A stretch of DNA of 32,650 nt, taken from the IMG/VR virus record IMGVR_UViG_3300037672_001346, positions 1 to 32,650 of that record; one strand, 5' to 3'. Both the position numbers and the translations under genes were made by a program. The notes beneath the pieces are model-generated. The model did no database searches. It had not been told where the DNA came from and was given only the letters and a program-made list of their open reading frames with translations. Positions 21,085-29,879 of this stretch are shown piece by piece (within the stretch, counting starts at the first letter, position 1; the number at the start of each line of letters is the position of its first letter). Source of the DNA: a virus.

Positions 21085-23281
21085 CCTTTGCAAGGTAATA
21101 GATCATATTCCTTTAAAAGACGTAAAGCTAGGTAACAAAAAAAAATCTTGGGATTATGGTTATAACTCCGATCATGACGTTGTTGTTATATCAAAAAATG
21201 GTCAGATAGGTGATGTTGTAGAAATACAAAATTTAAAAATTGCACTACCTTTGCAATCAGATAAAATCTATGAAAGGAGTGCAAAAAAAAGTGACCAATA
21301 CTGGGAAGCTTTTGAATACCCAAAAGAGCTTAAAAAAATCAAGACCATATTCCAGTGGAATGAGTACTCGAATGCATTCAAAGAGATGTGGGTCGATTAC
21401 ATTGAGAATGAATTCGAAAGAAGAGAGAGTGGTTTTTGGTTTAAAAATAATGGCATTACTACTTATATTACTGGGTCTCACTACATGTACCTCCAATGGA
21501 CAAAAATCGATGTTGGTCACCCCGAATACAGAGAATCAAACAGGGTGTTCTTCATCTTTTGGGAAGCATGCAAAGCAGATAACAGGTGTTATGGGATATG
21601 CTATCTCAAAAATAGACGGTCTGGGTTTAGCTTCATGTCATCATCAGAAACGGTTAATCAGGCTACAATCACCTCCGATGCTAGGTTCGGTATTTTATCC
21701 AAGACAGGTGCAGATGCAAAAAAAATGTTTACAGACAAGGTCGTCCCAATATCAACAAATTATCCCTTTTTCTTTAAGCCAATCCAAGACGGTATGGATA
21801 GACCAAAAACAGAACTCGCATATAGAGTGCCAGCGTCAAAGCTTACAAGAAGATCTATTGCAGATACAGAAAACGAAGAGATGCTTACAGGGCTCGACAC
21901 AACAATTGACTGGAAAAACACAGGTGACAACTCCTACGACGGTGAAAAGTTACAACTCCTCATACACGATGAATCTGGAAAGTGGGAGAAACCAGATAAT
22001 ATCCTCAACAACTGGAGGGTCACTAAAACTACATTAAGATTAGGTAGAAGAATTATAGGAAAGTGCCTTATGGGCTCTACATCTAATTCATTAGAAAAAG
22101 GGGGAAGCAACTTTAAGAGGCTTTACAATGACTCTGATGTTACACAAAGAAATGCAAACGGACAGACAAAAAGTGGAATGTATTCCTTGTTCGTTCCTAT
22201 GGAGTGGAATTTTGAAGGATTTATGGATCAACATGGTCAACCTTTGTTTAGAAAACCAAATAGAATCATTTTAGACCCCTATGGTGACGTTATAGATGGT
22301 GGGGTATTAGATTATTGGGAAAATGAAGTAGACAGCCTTAAAAACGATTCTGATGCACTTAATGAGTTTTATAGGCAGTTTCCTAGGACGGAGGGTCATG
22401 CTTTTAGAGATGAATCAAAAAATAGCTTGTTTAACCTTACAAAACTATATTCTCAGATAGATTACAATGATGGACTTCAAAGACAAAGAGTTCTTAAGAG
22501 AGGTTCTTTTTATTGGAGAAATGCAAAAAAAGACGGTGAGGTTGTGTGGACTCCTGAAAAAAACGGTAGATTTTATATTTCATGGATTCCTCCATTAGAA
22601 TTAAGAAATAGAGTTATTACAAAAAATGGAATTAAATATCCTGGTAATGAGCACATAGGTTCTTTTGGGTGTGACTCTTATGATATATCGGGGACTGTTG
22701 GCGGAGGTGGATCTAATGGTGCGCTTCACGGATACACCAAACCCAACTTTGATGGACCATCTAACATGTTTTTTCTTGAGTACATTCATAGACCTCAAAC
22801 AGCTGAGTTATTTTATGAAGATGTTTTAATGGCTATGGTTTTTTATGGCATGCCTATATTAGTTGAAAACAATAAACCAAGGCTTTTGTATCATCTTAAA
22901 AACAGAGGATATAGAAAATGGAGCATAAATAGACCCGATAAAAATCAAAATGATTTATCAAAAGCAGAGAAAGAACTTGGAGGAATACCATCGTCTCCAG
23001 CGGTTATATCTATTCATGCTGAAGCTATTGAAAGTTACATAGAAAACAACGTTGGATTAAACGACCAAGGAAGCGGTAACATGTACTTTACAAGAACATT
23101 GCTAGATTGGGCAAATTACGATATCAATAAACGAACTAAATTTGACGCAACCGTCAGCTCGGGTTTAGCTATCATGGCAAACCAGAAGTATGTGGTCAAG
23201 CCTCAGAAAAATAATATGGAAATAAATGTTAACTTTGCAAAGTATAATAATGGCGGCACAGTTAGCTCTATTATAAAGTAA
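21002..23281 (+). CDS. terL: Terminase large subunit (759 aa)
   Basis: Packaging motor and nuclease. Visible motifs: an adenine-binding-type segment GSHYMYLQWTKI (158-169), a non-canonical Walker A KNRRSGFSFMSS (203-214), in which arginines replace the usual GKS/T, and a Walker B LLIHDES with D323 and E324. The nuclease half has the strand GSFGCDSYDI, whose D558 is a likely metal ligand. The 759-residue length is above the common 450-650, with an N-terminal extension of about 100 residues. It forms the ATP-driven packaging motor with the portal encoded five bases downstream. ATG 21002 lies 83 bases inside the small-subunit frame; a later start such as M130 would lose conserved sequence. Confidence 0.92.
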   Translation: MAKTRLKTVKEKIQDSKALQNQREESLSLCKVIDHIPLKDVKLGNKKKSWDYGYNSDHDVVVISKNGQIGDVVEIQNLKIALPLQSDKIYERSAKKSDQYWEAFEYPKELKKIKTIFQWNEYSNAFKEMWVDYIENEFERRESGFWFKNNGITTYITGSHYMYLQWTKIDVGHPEYRESNRVFFIFWEACKADNRCYGICYLKNRRSGFSFMSSSETVNQATITSDARFGILSKTGADAKKMFTDKVVPISTNYPFFFKPIQDGMDRPKTELAYRVPASKLTRRSIADTENEEMLTGLDTTIDWKNTGDNSYDGEKLQLLIHDESGKWEKPDNILNNWRVTKTTLRLGRRIIGKCLMGSTSNSLEKGGSNFKRLYNDSDVTQRNANGQTKSGMYSLFVPMEWNFEGFMDQHGQPLFRKPNRIILDPYGDVIDGGVLDYWENEVDSLKNDSDALNEFYRQFPRTEGHAFRDESKNSLFNLTKLYSQIDYNDGLQRQRVLKRGSFYWRNAKKDGEVVWTPEKNGRFYISWIPPLELRNRVITKNGIKYPGNEHIGSFGCDSYDISGTVGGGGSNGALHGYTKPNFDGPSNMFFLEYIHRPQTAELFYEDVLMAMVFYGMPILVENNKPRLLYHLKNRGYRKWSINRPDKNQNDLSKAEKELGGIPSSPAVISIHAEAIESYIENNVGLNDQGSGNMYFTRTLLDWANYDINKRTKFDATVSSGLAIMANQKYVVKPQKNNMEINVNFAKYNNGGTVSSIIK

Positions 23282-23285
23282 AAAT

Positions 23286-25709
23286 ATGCAAGGATCTTCT
23301 GGTAGATACATTATAGGATTTCCCAATCAATTAGCATCAGATGTTGAGAAAGCATCTCAAGAATACGGTCTCATGGTGGGGCGTGCTATTGAATCGGAAT
23401 GGTTTAGAAAAGAGGGTGGTCAGTCACGATTTTACAACAACCGAGACACTTACCACAAATTAAGAACATACTCTATGGGAGAGCAGTCTGTACGTAAGTA
23501 TAAAGACGAGCTTGCTATTAATGGAGATATATCTTATTTAAATTTAGATTGGACCCCCGTCCCTATAATACCAAAATTTGTAGACATTGTTGTTAATGGA
23601 ATCACAAACAGACTTTTTGACGTAAAGGCTGAAGCTGTAGATCCTATTTCTTCTAATAAAAAAGCAATGTATAAAAATCGCATACAAACAGAAATGCGAA
23701 ACAAAGAAGATTTTGAAGATATTGGAGCTATGTTGGGAAAAAACATGTTTTCTACACAGCCAGATATGCTTCCAGAAACAGACGATGAGCTTGAGCTTCA
23801 CATGAAGATTGATTACAAAGATGACATTGAAATAGCGGAAGAAAAAGCAATTGAAACAACATTAAAATACAACAACTACGAGTTAACTAAAAAAAGAATT
23901 GATGAAGACGCTGCAGTACTTGGTGTTTCAGCTGTAAAGCATTCGTTTAACAAGCACGAAGGAATAAGGGTAGAGTATGTAGATCCTTCTGATTTAGTTT
24001 ACAGCCCAACTGAAGATCCCTACTTTGAAGATTGTTATTACTTTGGTGAGGTAAAAAATGTAAATATTACTGAGATTAAAAAAATTGATCCATCATTAAC
24101 TCAAGAAGATATAGATGAAATAGGCAAGTCCTCATCTAAGTTTGATTCGTATCAAGGAATGCGTGGTGGTTATAAGACTGACAATTTTGACTACAATACA
24201 GCAACGCTTCTATATTTCTGCTACAAAACAGATAAAAACATTGTATACAAAAAGAAAAAAAATGCATACGGAGGTGAGAAGGTATTAAAAAAAGACGATC
24301 AATTCAATCCACCAAAAACAGAACAGGCTCGTTTTGAGAAGCTGTCTAAAAGAATTGACGTTTGGTATGAGGGTGTTCTTGTATTAGGAACAAACAAAAT
24401 TCTTAAATGGGAGATGATGAAAAATATGGTGCGTCCAAAAAGCTCTATGCAAAGAGTTTATGCTCCATTTATAGTTAGTGCTCCAAAAATGTACAGAGGT
24501 CAAATAGATTCTCTTGTAAAAAGAATGATTCCTTTTGCAGACCAAATACAGCTACTACATCTTAAGTTACAGCAAGTTGCTGCAAAAATGATACCCGATG
24601 GTGTTTTTATAGATCTTGATGGAATATCTTCTATAAACCTAGGTAATGGAAATACTTATTCACCACAAGAGGCGTTAAACATGTATTTTCAAACTGGCTC
24701 TGTTCTTGGAAGAAGCCTTACAGAAGAGGGAGAGTTTAATAATGGAAAAGTTCCAGTTCAAGAGCTTACATCTTCTGGTGCAAACGCTAAAATATCTTCT
24801 TTAATAAACATGTATAACTACAACTTAAACATGCTTAGAGGAGTGACTGGATTAAACGAAGCTAGAGATGGCTCTATGCCTGACTCAAATGCATTAGTTG
24901 GGGTTCAAAAACTTGCAGCACTAAATTCTAATACAGCCACAAGGCACATATTAAAGTCTGGAATTTTTACAACTCAACGAATTGCTGAGTGTATTAGCTA
25001 TAGAATATCTGATGTTTTAGAGTATTCTGACATGAAAGAAGACTTTGTAAAAAATATAGGAAGGTACAGTGTCGAAATTCTTGAAGAAATCAAAGAGTTG
25101 CACTTACACGACTTTGGCGTATTTATAGAGATACATCCCGATGAGGAAGAAAGACAAATGCTTGAGCAAAATATTCAAACATCTTTATCTGCTGGAAAAA
25201 TAGATATTGATGATGCTATTGATATAAGAAGCATTAAAAATGTAAAGATTGCATCACAGCTACTTAAAGTTAGAAAAAGACGTAAAGAAAAACTTGACAA
25301 CAAGCGTCAGCAAGAAAACATTGCTCTTCAAGCTGAAGCAAACCAGCAAGCGTCCCTTACAGCAGAACAAGGAAAGCAACAAACTGCTTTAGCTAAAATG
25401 GAAGCAGAGGCTAAGATAAAACAACTTGAATCTGATCTTGAAATGAAGAGAATGCAGCAAGAGTTTATTTTAAAGTCTGAGCTTATAAAAATGCAGAAAG
25501 GGATTGAAAGCCAAATAAAAGGAAACGAGGCAATGCTTCAGAAAAATAAAGATGCATACAAAGAAGATAGAAAAGATAAAAGAACTGCAAAACAAGCTAC
25601 ACAACAATCTAAATTAATTCAACAAAGACAGCAAGATTTAGATCCAATTGATTTTGATGGTCAAGACACGTTAGGGTCAGGTATGGAGGGAATCGTTGGC
25701 GTTGATTAA
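23286..25709 (+). CDS. Portal protein (807 aa)
   Basis: Portal-type features: an N-terminal clamp-like region containing NLDWTPVPIIPKFVDIVVNG (95-114), a long alpha/beta centre with YVDPSDLVYSPTED, and the helical stem region around QIDSLVKRMIPFADQIQLLH. The C-terminal 150 residues are a Gln/Lys/Glu-rich coiled coil (from about 655 to 780) that could face the inside of the head. Its place between the large terminase and the scaffold is standard. The IIPKFVDIVVNG signature recalls crAss-like and Cellulophaga podovirus portals, from memory. It forms the dodecameric DNA gate of the head. Confidence 0.85.
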   Translation: MQGSSGRYIIGFPNQLASDVEKASQEYGLMVGRAIESEWFRKEGGQSRFYNNRDTYHKLRTYSMGEQSVRKYKDELAINGDISYLNLDWTPVPIIPKFVDIVVNGITNRLFDVKAEAVDPISSNKKAMYKNRIQTEMRNKEDFEDIGAMLGKNMFSTQPDMLPETDDELELHMKIDYKDDIEIAEEKAIETTLKYNNYELTKKRIDEDAAVLGVSAVKHSFNKHEGIRVEYVDPSDLVYSPTEDPYFEDCYYFGEVKNVNITEIKKIDPSLTQEDIDEIGKSSSKFDSYQGMRGGYKTDNFDYNTATLLYFCYKTDKNIVYKKKKNAYGGEKVLKKDDQFNPPKTEQARFEKLSKRIDVWYEGVLVLGTNKILKWEMMKNMVRPKSSMQRVYAPFIVSAPKMYRGQIDSLVKRMIPFADQIQLLHLKLQQVAAKMIPDGVFIDLDGISSINLGNGNTYSPQEALNMYFQTGSVLGRSLTEEGEFNNGKVPVQELTSSGANAKISSLINMYNYNLNMLRGVTGLNEARDGSMPDSNALVGVQKLAALNSNTATRHILKSGIFTTQRIAECISYRISDVLEYSDMKEDFVKNIGRYSVEILEEIKELHLHDFGVFIEIHPDEEERQMLEQNIQTSLSAGKIDIDDAIDIRSIKNVKIASQLLKVRKRRKEKLDNKRQQENIALQAEANQQASLTAEQGKQQTALAKMEAEAKIKQLESDLEMKRMQQEFILKSELIKMQKGIESQIKGNEAMLQKNKDAYKEDRKDKRTAKQATQQSKLIQQRQQDLDPIDFDGQDTLGSGMEGIVGVD

Positions 25710-25714
25710 TTCTT

Positions 25715-25723
25715 TACTTTTGC
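25715..25723 (+). promoter_or_regulatory. Promoter -7 box TACTTTTGC for head genes
   Basis: Exact TAnnTTTGC match six bases after the portal stop and 23 bases before the scaffold ATG. A TTG at 25696-25698 lies 16 bases upstream, slightly close for a -33 box. It should boost the scaffold and major capsid genes over the portal. Confidence 0.6.
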
Positions 25724-25745
25724 AGTATAATTTAATTTAATTCAT

Positions 25746-26918
25746 ATGGAATGGAAAGTAAGAGCTCTGGATACGGAAGGTAATCCTATTGAGCCAAAAA
25801 AAGAAGAGCAGACTCAAGAAGAATCTGTACAGGAAACTGCACAAGAAACAATAGAGGAGCCAAAGAAAGAAGAAATAAAAGAAGAAATAAAAAAAGATGA
25901 CATACCACAAGAAGAAGTCAAGCAAGAGCAAAACAGCTCCGAAGAAAAGCAAGAAAAGCAAGAAAAGCAAGAAGGCGTATTAGAAAAGCCTTTTGAGCTT
26001 GATGATAAAAGCATCTTAAATTATTTAAAGGATAGACACAATTTAGAAGTTGAGTCTATTGACGTTCTTAAAAATACTGATAAAAAACAAGAGCAATCTT
26101 TACCTGAAGATATTGCTAAGTTTATGGAGTACAAAGATGAAACAGGTCGTTCATTTGATGACTACGCAAAACTGCAACAGGACTGGTCAAAGGTAGATGA
26201 GACAACACGTTTGCGAGAATATTATAAGCAAACAAAGCCTCATTTAGATATAGACGAGATTGATTATCTAATAACAGAAGAATACAGCTATGATGCTGAT
26301 ATTGATGATGAAAAAGATGTCAAAAAAAAGAAGATTGCTTATAAAGAGGAATTATATAAAGCTACAAGTCACTTTGAAGGGTTGAAGGAAAAATACAAAG
26401 CGCCACTTGAGTCAAGAGGCACTGAGATACCAGAAAACTACAAAGAGGCTTTAAACTTTTATGATCAATACAGAGAACAATCTGAGAAAGACACAAAAGC
26501 TCAAGGTGAACGCTCTCGTATCTTTATGGAAAAAACGAATAATCTTTTTTCTGATGAGTTCAAAGGTTTTGAATTTAATGTAGGAGAAAAGAAACAAGCG
26601 TTTAAACCAACTGATGTAATTAAAGTTAAAGAAGTTCAATCAGATATAAATAACTTTTTTAATCAACACTTAGATCAGGACGGAAAAGTTAAAGATATAA
26701 ATGCGTACCACAAAGCTTTGTATGCTGCACAGAATTCAGATTCATTAGCAAAGTACTTCTACGAACAAGGAAGGGCTGATGCTACTGATGGTTTAGTTAA
26801 AGAGACTAAAAACATTGACATGAGTGTTCGTGAAAATGTTCAATCTGAAAGTAGCGGAACAAAATTTAGAGCAGTTTCTTCCGACGATGAGTTCTCATTT
26901 AAAATTAAAAAACGATAA
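25746..26918 (+). CDS. Scaffold-type protein (390 aa)
   Basis: The first 80 residues are almost entirely Glu, Lys, Gln and Asp (a short EKQEKQEKQE run at 67-76), which means disorder. The remainder is helical and charged (SILNYLKDRHNLEVESIDVL, DDYAKLQQDWSKVDETT, LREYYKQTKPHLDIDEIDYL). It ends with a basic tail (DDEFSFKIKKR). Position between portal and major capsid genes, composition and a basic C-terminus that could hold the capsid protein all fit a scaffolding protein. No protease motif is seen in it. The start at 25746 agrees with the promoter spacing. Confidence 0.8.
   Translation: MEWKVRALDTEGNPIEPKKEEQTQEESVQETAQETIEEPKKEEIKEEIKKDDIPQEEVKQEQNSSEEKQEKQEKQEGVLEKPFELDDKSILNYLKDRHNLEVESIDVLKNTDKKQEQSLPEDIAKFMEYKDETGRSFDDYAKLQQDWSKVDETTRLREYYKQTKPHLDIDEIDYLITEEYSYDADIDDEKDVKKKKIAYKEELYKATSHFEGLKEKYKAPLESRGTEIPENYKEALNFYDQYREQSEKDTKAQGERSRIFMEKTNNLFSDEFKGFEFNVGEKKQAFKPTDVIKVKEVQSDINNFFNQHLDQDGKVKDINAYHKALYAAQNSDSLAKYFYEQGRADATDGLVKETKNIDMSVRENVQSESSGTKFRAVSSDDEFSFKIKKR
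25944..25970 (+). repeat. Triple 9-base tandem repeat (GAAAAGCAA)
   Basis: Three perfect copies of GAAAAGCAA inside the disordered N-terminus of the scaffold gene, encoding EKQ three times in frame. Copy number may change without a frameshift. Confidence 0.85.
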
Positions 26919-26941
26919 TTAATCATTAAAAAATATATAAA

Positions 26942-28279
26942 ATGAGTGTAACAATGTCAGGAGTAGCGGGTGCTTTAACCCCAGCTCCATCGAAGTCGAC
27001 GTTATCGACTAACTATTTAGGATCAGCTATTGAGTTTACTTCTCAGTATCTTCCTGATGTATACGAAGCAGAATTTGAAAAGTATGGAAATCGTTCTGTT
27101 TCTTCTTTTTTGAGACTAGTAGGCGCTGAAATGCCTTTCCAGTCTGATGTAATCCAATGGTCAGAGCAAGGAAGACTTCACTTGGCTGTTTCTGGAGCAA
27201 CTCGCTCTGGAGACGTAATCACGTCAAATGGACACCCTTTCCGCTTAAACCAAACGGTTATTATTTCTGACGGAACAGATCAAGACAAAGCAATCGTTAC
27301 AGCTGTTACAGCTAACACTTTTGACGTAGCTTCTTATTCAGGTGCTAACTTAGCAGCTGCAGTAGGAACTTCTGCTCTTAGTGTATTTGCTTTTGGTTCT
27401 GAATTTTCAAAAGGAACTAATGGAATGAGTGGATCTTTAGAGGCTCCAAAAGACATCCAAACAACTAACCCTATTATAATCAAAGACAAGTATGAAGTCA
27501 ATGGTTCTGATATGGCTCAGATAGGATGGATTGAGGTGACTACTGAAAATGGTGCTACTGGATACCTTTGGTATTTAAAATCAGAGCATGAAACTCGTCT
27601 ACGTTTTGAAGACTACCTAGAATTATCTCTTATCGAAGGAACACCTGCTGCATCTGGATCTGGCGCTGCAACTGCTGGGTACAATGGTACAAAAGGTTTA
27701 TTCCACGAAATCGAAAACAGAGGGAATATTTCTACTGGATCAATCGCTGCTCGTACAGACATCGAGGAAATCATCAAGGTTTTAGACAAAGAAGGAGCTA
27801 TTCAAGAAAACGTCCTTTTCGTTAATAGAACAAAATCATTTGAAATTGACAATGTGCTTGCTGCGCAAAATAACAGCGGTGCATCTACAAGTTCTTATGG
27901 GTTGTTTGACAACGATGAAGAAATGGCTATTAGCCTTGGATTCAAAGGATTCAACTTAGGATACGATTTTTATAAAACTGATTGGAAATACTTAAATGAC
28001 GCTACAACTGGAGCCTTAACTTCTGCTGTTGATGGTGTGTTAGTACCTGCGGGAACTACAACTATCTACGATCAAGTACTAGGCAAAAATGCTGTACGTC
28101 CTTTCTTACACGTAAAGTATAGAAAATCAGAAGCTGAAGATCGTAAGTATAAGTCTTGGGTAACTGGATCAGCTGGAGCAGCTGGTATGTCAAGTGACCT
28201 TGACGCAATGCAAGTTCACTTCTTAAGCGAAAGAGCGCTTTGTGTACACGGAGCAAATAACTTTATCTTAATGAAGTAA
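26942..28279 (+). CDS. Major capsid protein (445 aa)
   Basis: A single-copy gene after the scaffold and ahead of a terminator. It is noticeably less Lys-rich than the neighbours and uses C-ending codons often, as expected for a highly expressed gene. Features: SAIEFTSQYLPDVYEAEFEK and GAEMPFQSDVIQWSEQGR near the N-terminus, then a small beta-domain insertion (about 87-140: RSGDVITSNGHPFRLNQT, VTANTFDVASY). The centre and C-terminus contain IEEIIKVLDKEGAIQENVLF and KSFEIDNVLAAQNNSGA, ending ERALCVHGANNFILMK. These fit an HK97-type capsid protein of marine phages. It forms the head shell and is a likely client of the phage chaperonin. Confidence 0.88.
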   Translation: MSVTMSGVAGALTPAPSKSTLSTNYLGSAIEFTSQYLPDVYEAEFEKYGNRSVSSFLRLVGAEMPFQSDVIQWSEQGRLHLAVSGATRSGDVITSNGHPFRLNQTVIISDGTDQDKAIVTAVTANTFDVASYSGANLAAAVGTSALSVFAFGSEFSKGTNGMSGSLEAPKDIQTTNPIIIKDKYEVNGSDMAQIGWIEVTTENGATGYLWYLKSEHETRLRFEDYLELSLIEGTPAASGSGAATAGYNGTKGLFHEIENRGNISTGSIAARTDIEEIIKVLDKEGAIQENVLFVNRTKSFEIDNVLAAQNNSGASTSSYGLFDNDEEMAISLGFKGFNLGYDFYKTDWKYLNDATTGALTSAVDGVLVPAGTTTIYDQVLGKNAVRPFLHVKYRKSEAEDRKYKSWVTGSAGAAGMSSDLDAMQVHFLSERALCVHGANNFILMK

Positions 28280-28287
28280 TATTAATT

Positions 28288-28320
28288 AGGGGGATGAGAT
28301 ACCTTGTCCCCCTTTTTTTT
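28288..28320 (+). terminator. Rho-independent terminator after the capsid gene
   Basis: AGGGGGAT (28288-28295) pairs with GTCCCCCT (28306-28313, including one G-T pair), with a 10-base loop and then eight Ts. It lies nine bases after the capsid stop. Because no -7 box is seen before the next gene at 28343, partial read-through probably sets a lower level for the genes downstream. Confidence 0.9.
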
Positions 28321-28335
28321 AATCTAATTTAATTT
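28321..28335 (+). promoter_or_regulatory. AT-rich translation leader element
   Basis: The 15-base sequence AATCTAATTTAATTT is identical to 1813-1827, upstream of groEL. A related TAATTTAATTTAA lies at 25728-25740 before the scaffold gene. These lie 4 to 7 bases before the ATGs. AT-rich leaders of this kind take the place of Shine-Dalgarno sites in Bacteroidota. Confidence 0.45.
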
Positions 28336-28342
28336 TAATAAA

Positions 28343-29104
28343 ATGGCAAAAAAAACTACGGCTACCCAGCCTAAATGGGAAGTAAAGGATAGAATATATA
28401 TATTGAAGAATAGCAGAACTCCTGTTAATTATATTCTAAGGTCTAAGCACCACTTAAATAAACCACTACAATATTTTGACGGAACAATTTCACGCTCTAT
28501 GCGGTTTGCTTCAAATCAAACTTCATTGTTTGAAGATGAGCAATTTGGAGACGTAACTCTTCCAGCTATTATATTTAGAGATGGAAAACTTTTAGTTCCA
28601 AAAGAAGAAGTTTTAAAACAACAGTTTTTATCTATTTATCATCCAGATGTAAATAAGGAGTACGAGGAATTTGATCCAAATAAAATTGCAGAAAAGGATA
28701 TTGCTACCGAAGAACAAAAGCTTGACGCACAAAATATTGTTAGAGATATGGATATAGAGGAGCTTGAAGCTATTGCACGTGTAGCGCTAGATGGAAGAAC
28801 AGTTTCTGATATGACTTCTAAAGAAATAAGGAGAGACATGTTGATTCATGCAAGAAAAAATCCACAAGAAGTTATGGATTTATCAGAAGATGAGAATATT
28901 AAGTTAAGAAACGTAGCTGTTCGTTCAGTCGAAATGGGCATTGTTTTTATTAAAGACGACAACAGAACTGTTTGCTGGAATAATAAAGACAAGGACAAGA
29001 TAGTTACGATTCCTTATGGAGAAAATGTGTATTCAGCACTAGCTTCTTTCTTTAAAACAGATGAGGGTCTTGACATACTTCAAGGGATTACCAATAAATT
29101 GTAG
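28343..29104 (+). CDS. Virion-associated candidate after the capsid gene (253 aa)
   Basis: No family is recognised. The N-terminal 110 residues look like a beta-rich domain (KWEVKDRIYILKNSRTPVNY, FASNQTSLFEDEQFGDVTLP, IIFRDGKLLVPKEEVLK). An acidic helical middle follows (DIATEEQKLDAQNIVRDM, IEELEAIARVALDG). The C-terminus (GIVFIKDDNRTVCWNNKDKD and ALASFFKTDEGLDILQGI) looks like a small compact domain. Its place between the capsid and neck genes, bracketed by two terminators, suggests a head-completion or head-decoration protein. Confidence 0.75.
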   Translation: MAKKTTATQPKWEVKDRIYILKNSRTPVNYILRSKHHLNKPLQYFDGTISRSMRFASNQTSLFEDEQFGDVTLPAIIFRDGKLLVPKEEVLKQQFLSIYHPDVNKEYEEFDPNKIAEKDIATEEQKLDAQNIVRDMDIEELEAIARVALDGRTVSDMTSKEIRRDMLIHARKNPQEVMDLSEDENIKLRNVAVRSVEMGIVFIKDDNRTVCWNNKDKDKIVTIPYGENVYSALASFFKTDEGLDILQGITNKL

Positions 29105-29127
29105 TGTTTCCACCCAACACTACTACC

Positions 29128-29162
29128 AGAGGGGAGTCATAAATATGGCTCCTCTTTTTTTT
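29128..29162 (+). terminator. Strong rho-independent terminator
   Basis: AGAGGGGAGTCAT (29128-29140) pairs along its full length with ATGGCTCCTCTTT (29145-29157, including G-T pairs), with loop AAAT and an uninterrupted T-run to 29162. It starts 24 bases after the preceding stop and is followed at once by the -7 box of the next unit. Confidence 0.92.
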
Positions 29163-29163
29163 G

Positions 29164-29171
29164 TATTTTTG
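29164..29171 (+). promoter_or_regulatory. Promoter -7 box TATTTTTG for neck and hub genes
   Basis: Exact TAnnTTTG match right after the terminator and 16 bases before ATG 29187. It decides the start of the next gene: a transcript from about 29178 leaves no room to use the upstream TTG at 29181. Confidence 0.55.
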
Positions 29172-29186
29172 TGAAAAGATTTGCTA

Positions 29187-29876
29187 ATGATAGATCACGT
29201 TAGAAGCACCGTTTTAAGTGTGTTAAATAAAGAGAATAGAGGGACTTTAACAGTCGCTCAATTCAATTCATACGCAAAACATGCGCAACAGTTAATATTT
29301 GATCAGTACTTTTCAGAGTACTCAAGGTTATCTACATTGAAAAACTCAAGAAGACTGTCTAGGGATCATGGAGACAAGCTTACAATGCTTAGACAAAATA
29401 TTGATAAGTTTATGAAGACGGCTACAGGAAGTATAGTTTCAACTTATATTCAAAAGCCAACTGACTTGTACAGCATAATCTCTTTAACTTACGGCGGAAA
29501 GCTCATGGAATATATTCCTAAATATAAAGAAGCATATTTAGAAGCCTCTAATATAGCTGCGCCTTCAGCATTATATCCAGGTTACTGTGATGAAAATAAT
29601 TATCTATATGTGAAACCAAACACATTGACAGGATCTGTAAACATAAACTATATAAGAACGTTAGTAGACCCTAATTGGACTTATAATGTTATTGGAGAAA
29701 ATCCAGTACACAACCCATCAGCACTTGATTTTCAAGATTTTGAATTAAGTCCAGATGATCAGACAAGTCTTGTAATAGAAATTTTAAAATTATCTGGTGT
29801 TACTATTAGAGAAGCTGAAGTAGCTCAAGCAGCTGCTCAGATTGATGCAGTAGAAACTCAGAAAGAAAACGTATAA
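29187..29876 (+). CDS. Neck/ring-type virion protein 1 (229 aa)
   Basis: Start ATG 29187 (MIDHVRSTVLSVLNKENRG) is preferred to TTG 29181 because of the promoter position. An N-terminal helical region contains the typical LNKENRGTLTVAQFNSYAKH and AQQLIFDQYFSEYSR. A beta-rich part follows (KPTDLYSIISLTYGGKLMEY, YLYVKPNTLTGSVNINYIRT), then an acidic helical C-terminus. Proteins with the NKxxxGxxxxxQFN pattern lie between capsid and tail-hub genes in crAss-like and related podoviruses and form connector rings, to my recollection. It would sit below the portal. Confidence 0.7.
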   Translation: MIDHVRSTVLSVLNKENRGTLTVAQFNSYAKHAQQLIFDQYFSEYSRLSTLKNSRRLSRDHGDKLTMLRQNIDKFMKTATGSIVSTYIQKPTDLYSIISLTYGGKLMEYIPKYKEAYLEASNIAAPSALYPGYCDENNYLYVKPNTLTGSVNINYIRTLVDPNWTYNVIGENPVHNPSALDFQDFELSPDDQTSLVIEILKLSGVTIREAEVAQAAAQIDAVETQKENV

Positions 29877-29879
29877 TAT

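Noticed and set aside
21240-22037. A 265-codon open frame in a second + frame inside the large terminase gene
   Set aside because: Its product is low-quality (many Gln, Ser and Lys runs, no motif), it lies wholly within the well-supported terminase frame, and it has no own start signal apart from a chance TAccTTTGC at 21246.
25737-25970. Leftward Phe/Leu-rich frame opposite the scaffold N-terminus, looking like a membrane protein
   Set aside because: The hydrophobic sequence is just the complement of Glu/Lys codons (GAA, AAA), and no start signal is present.
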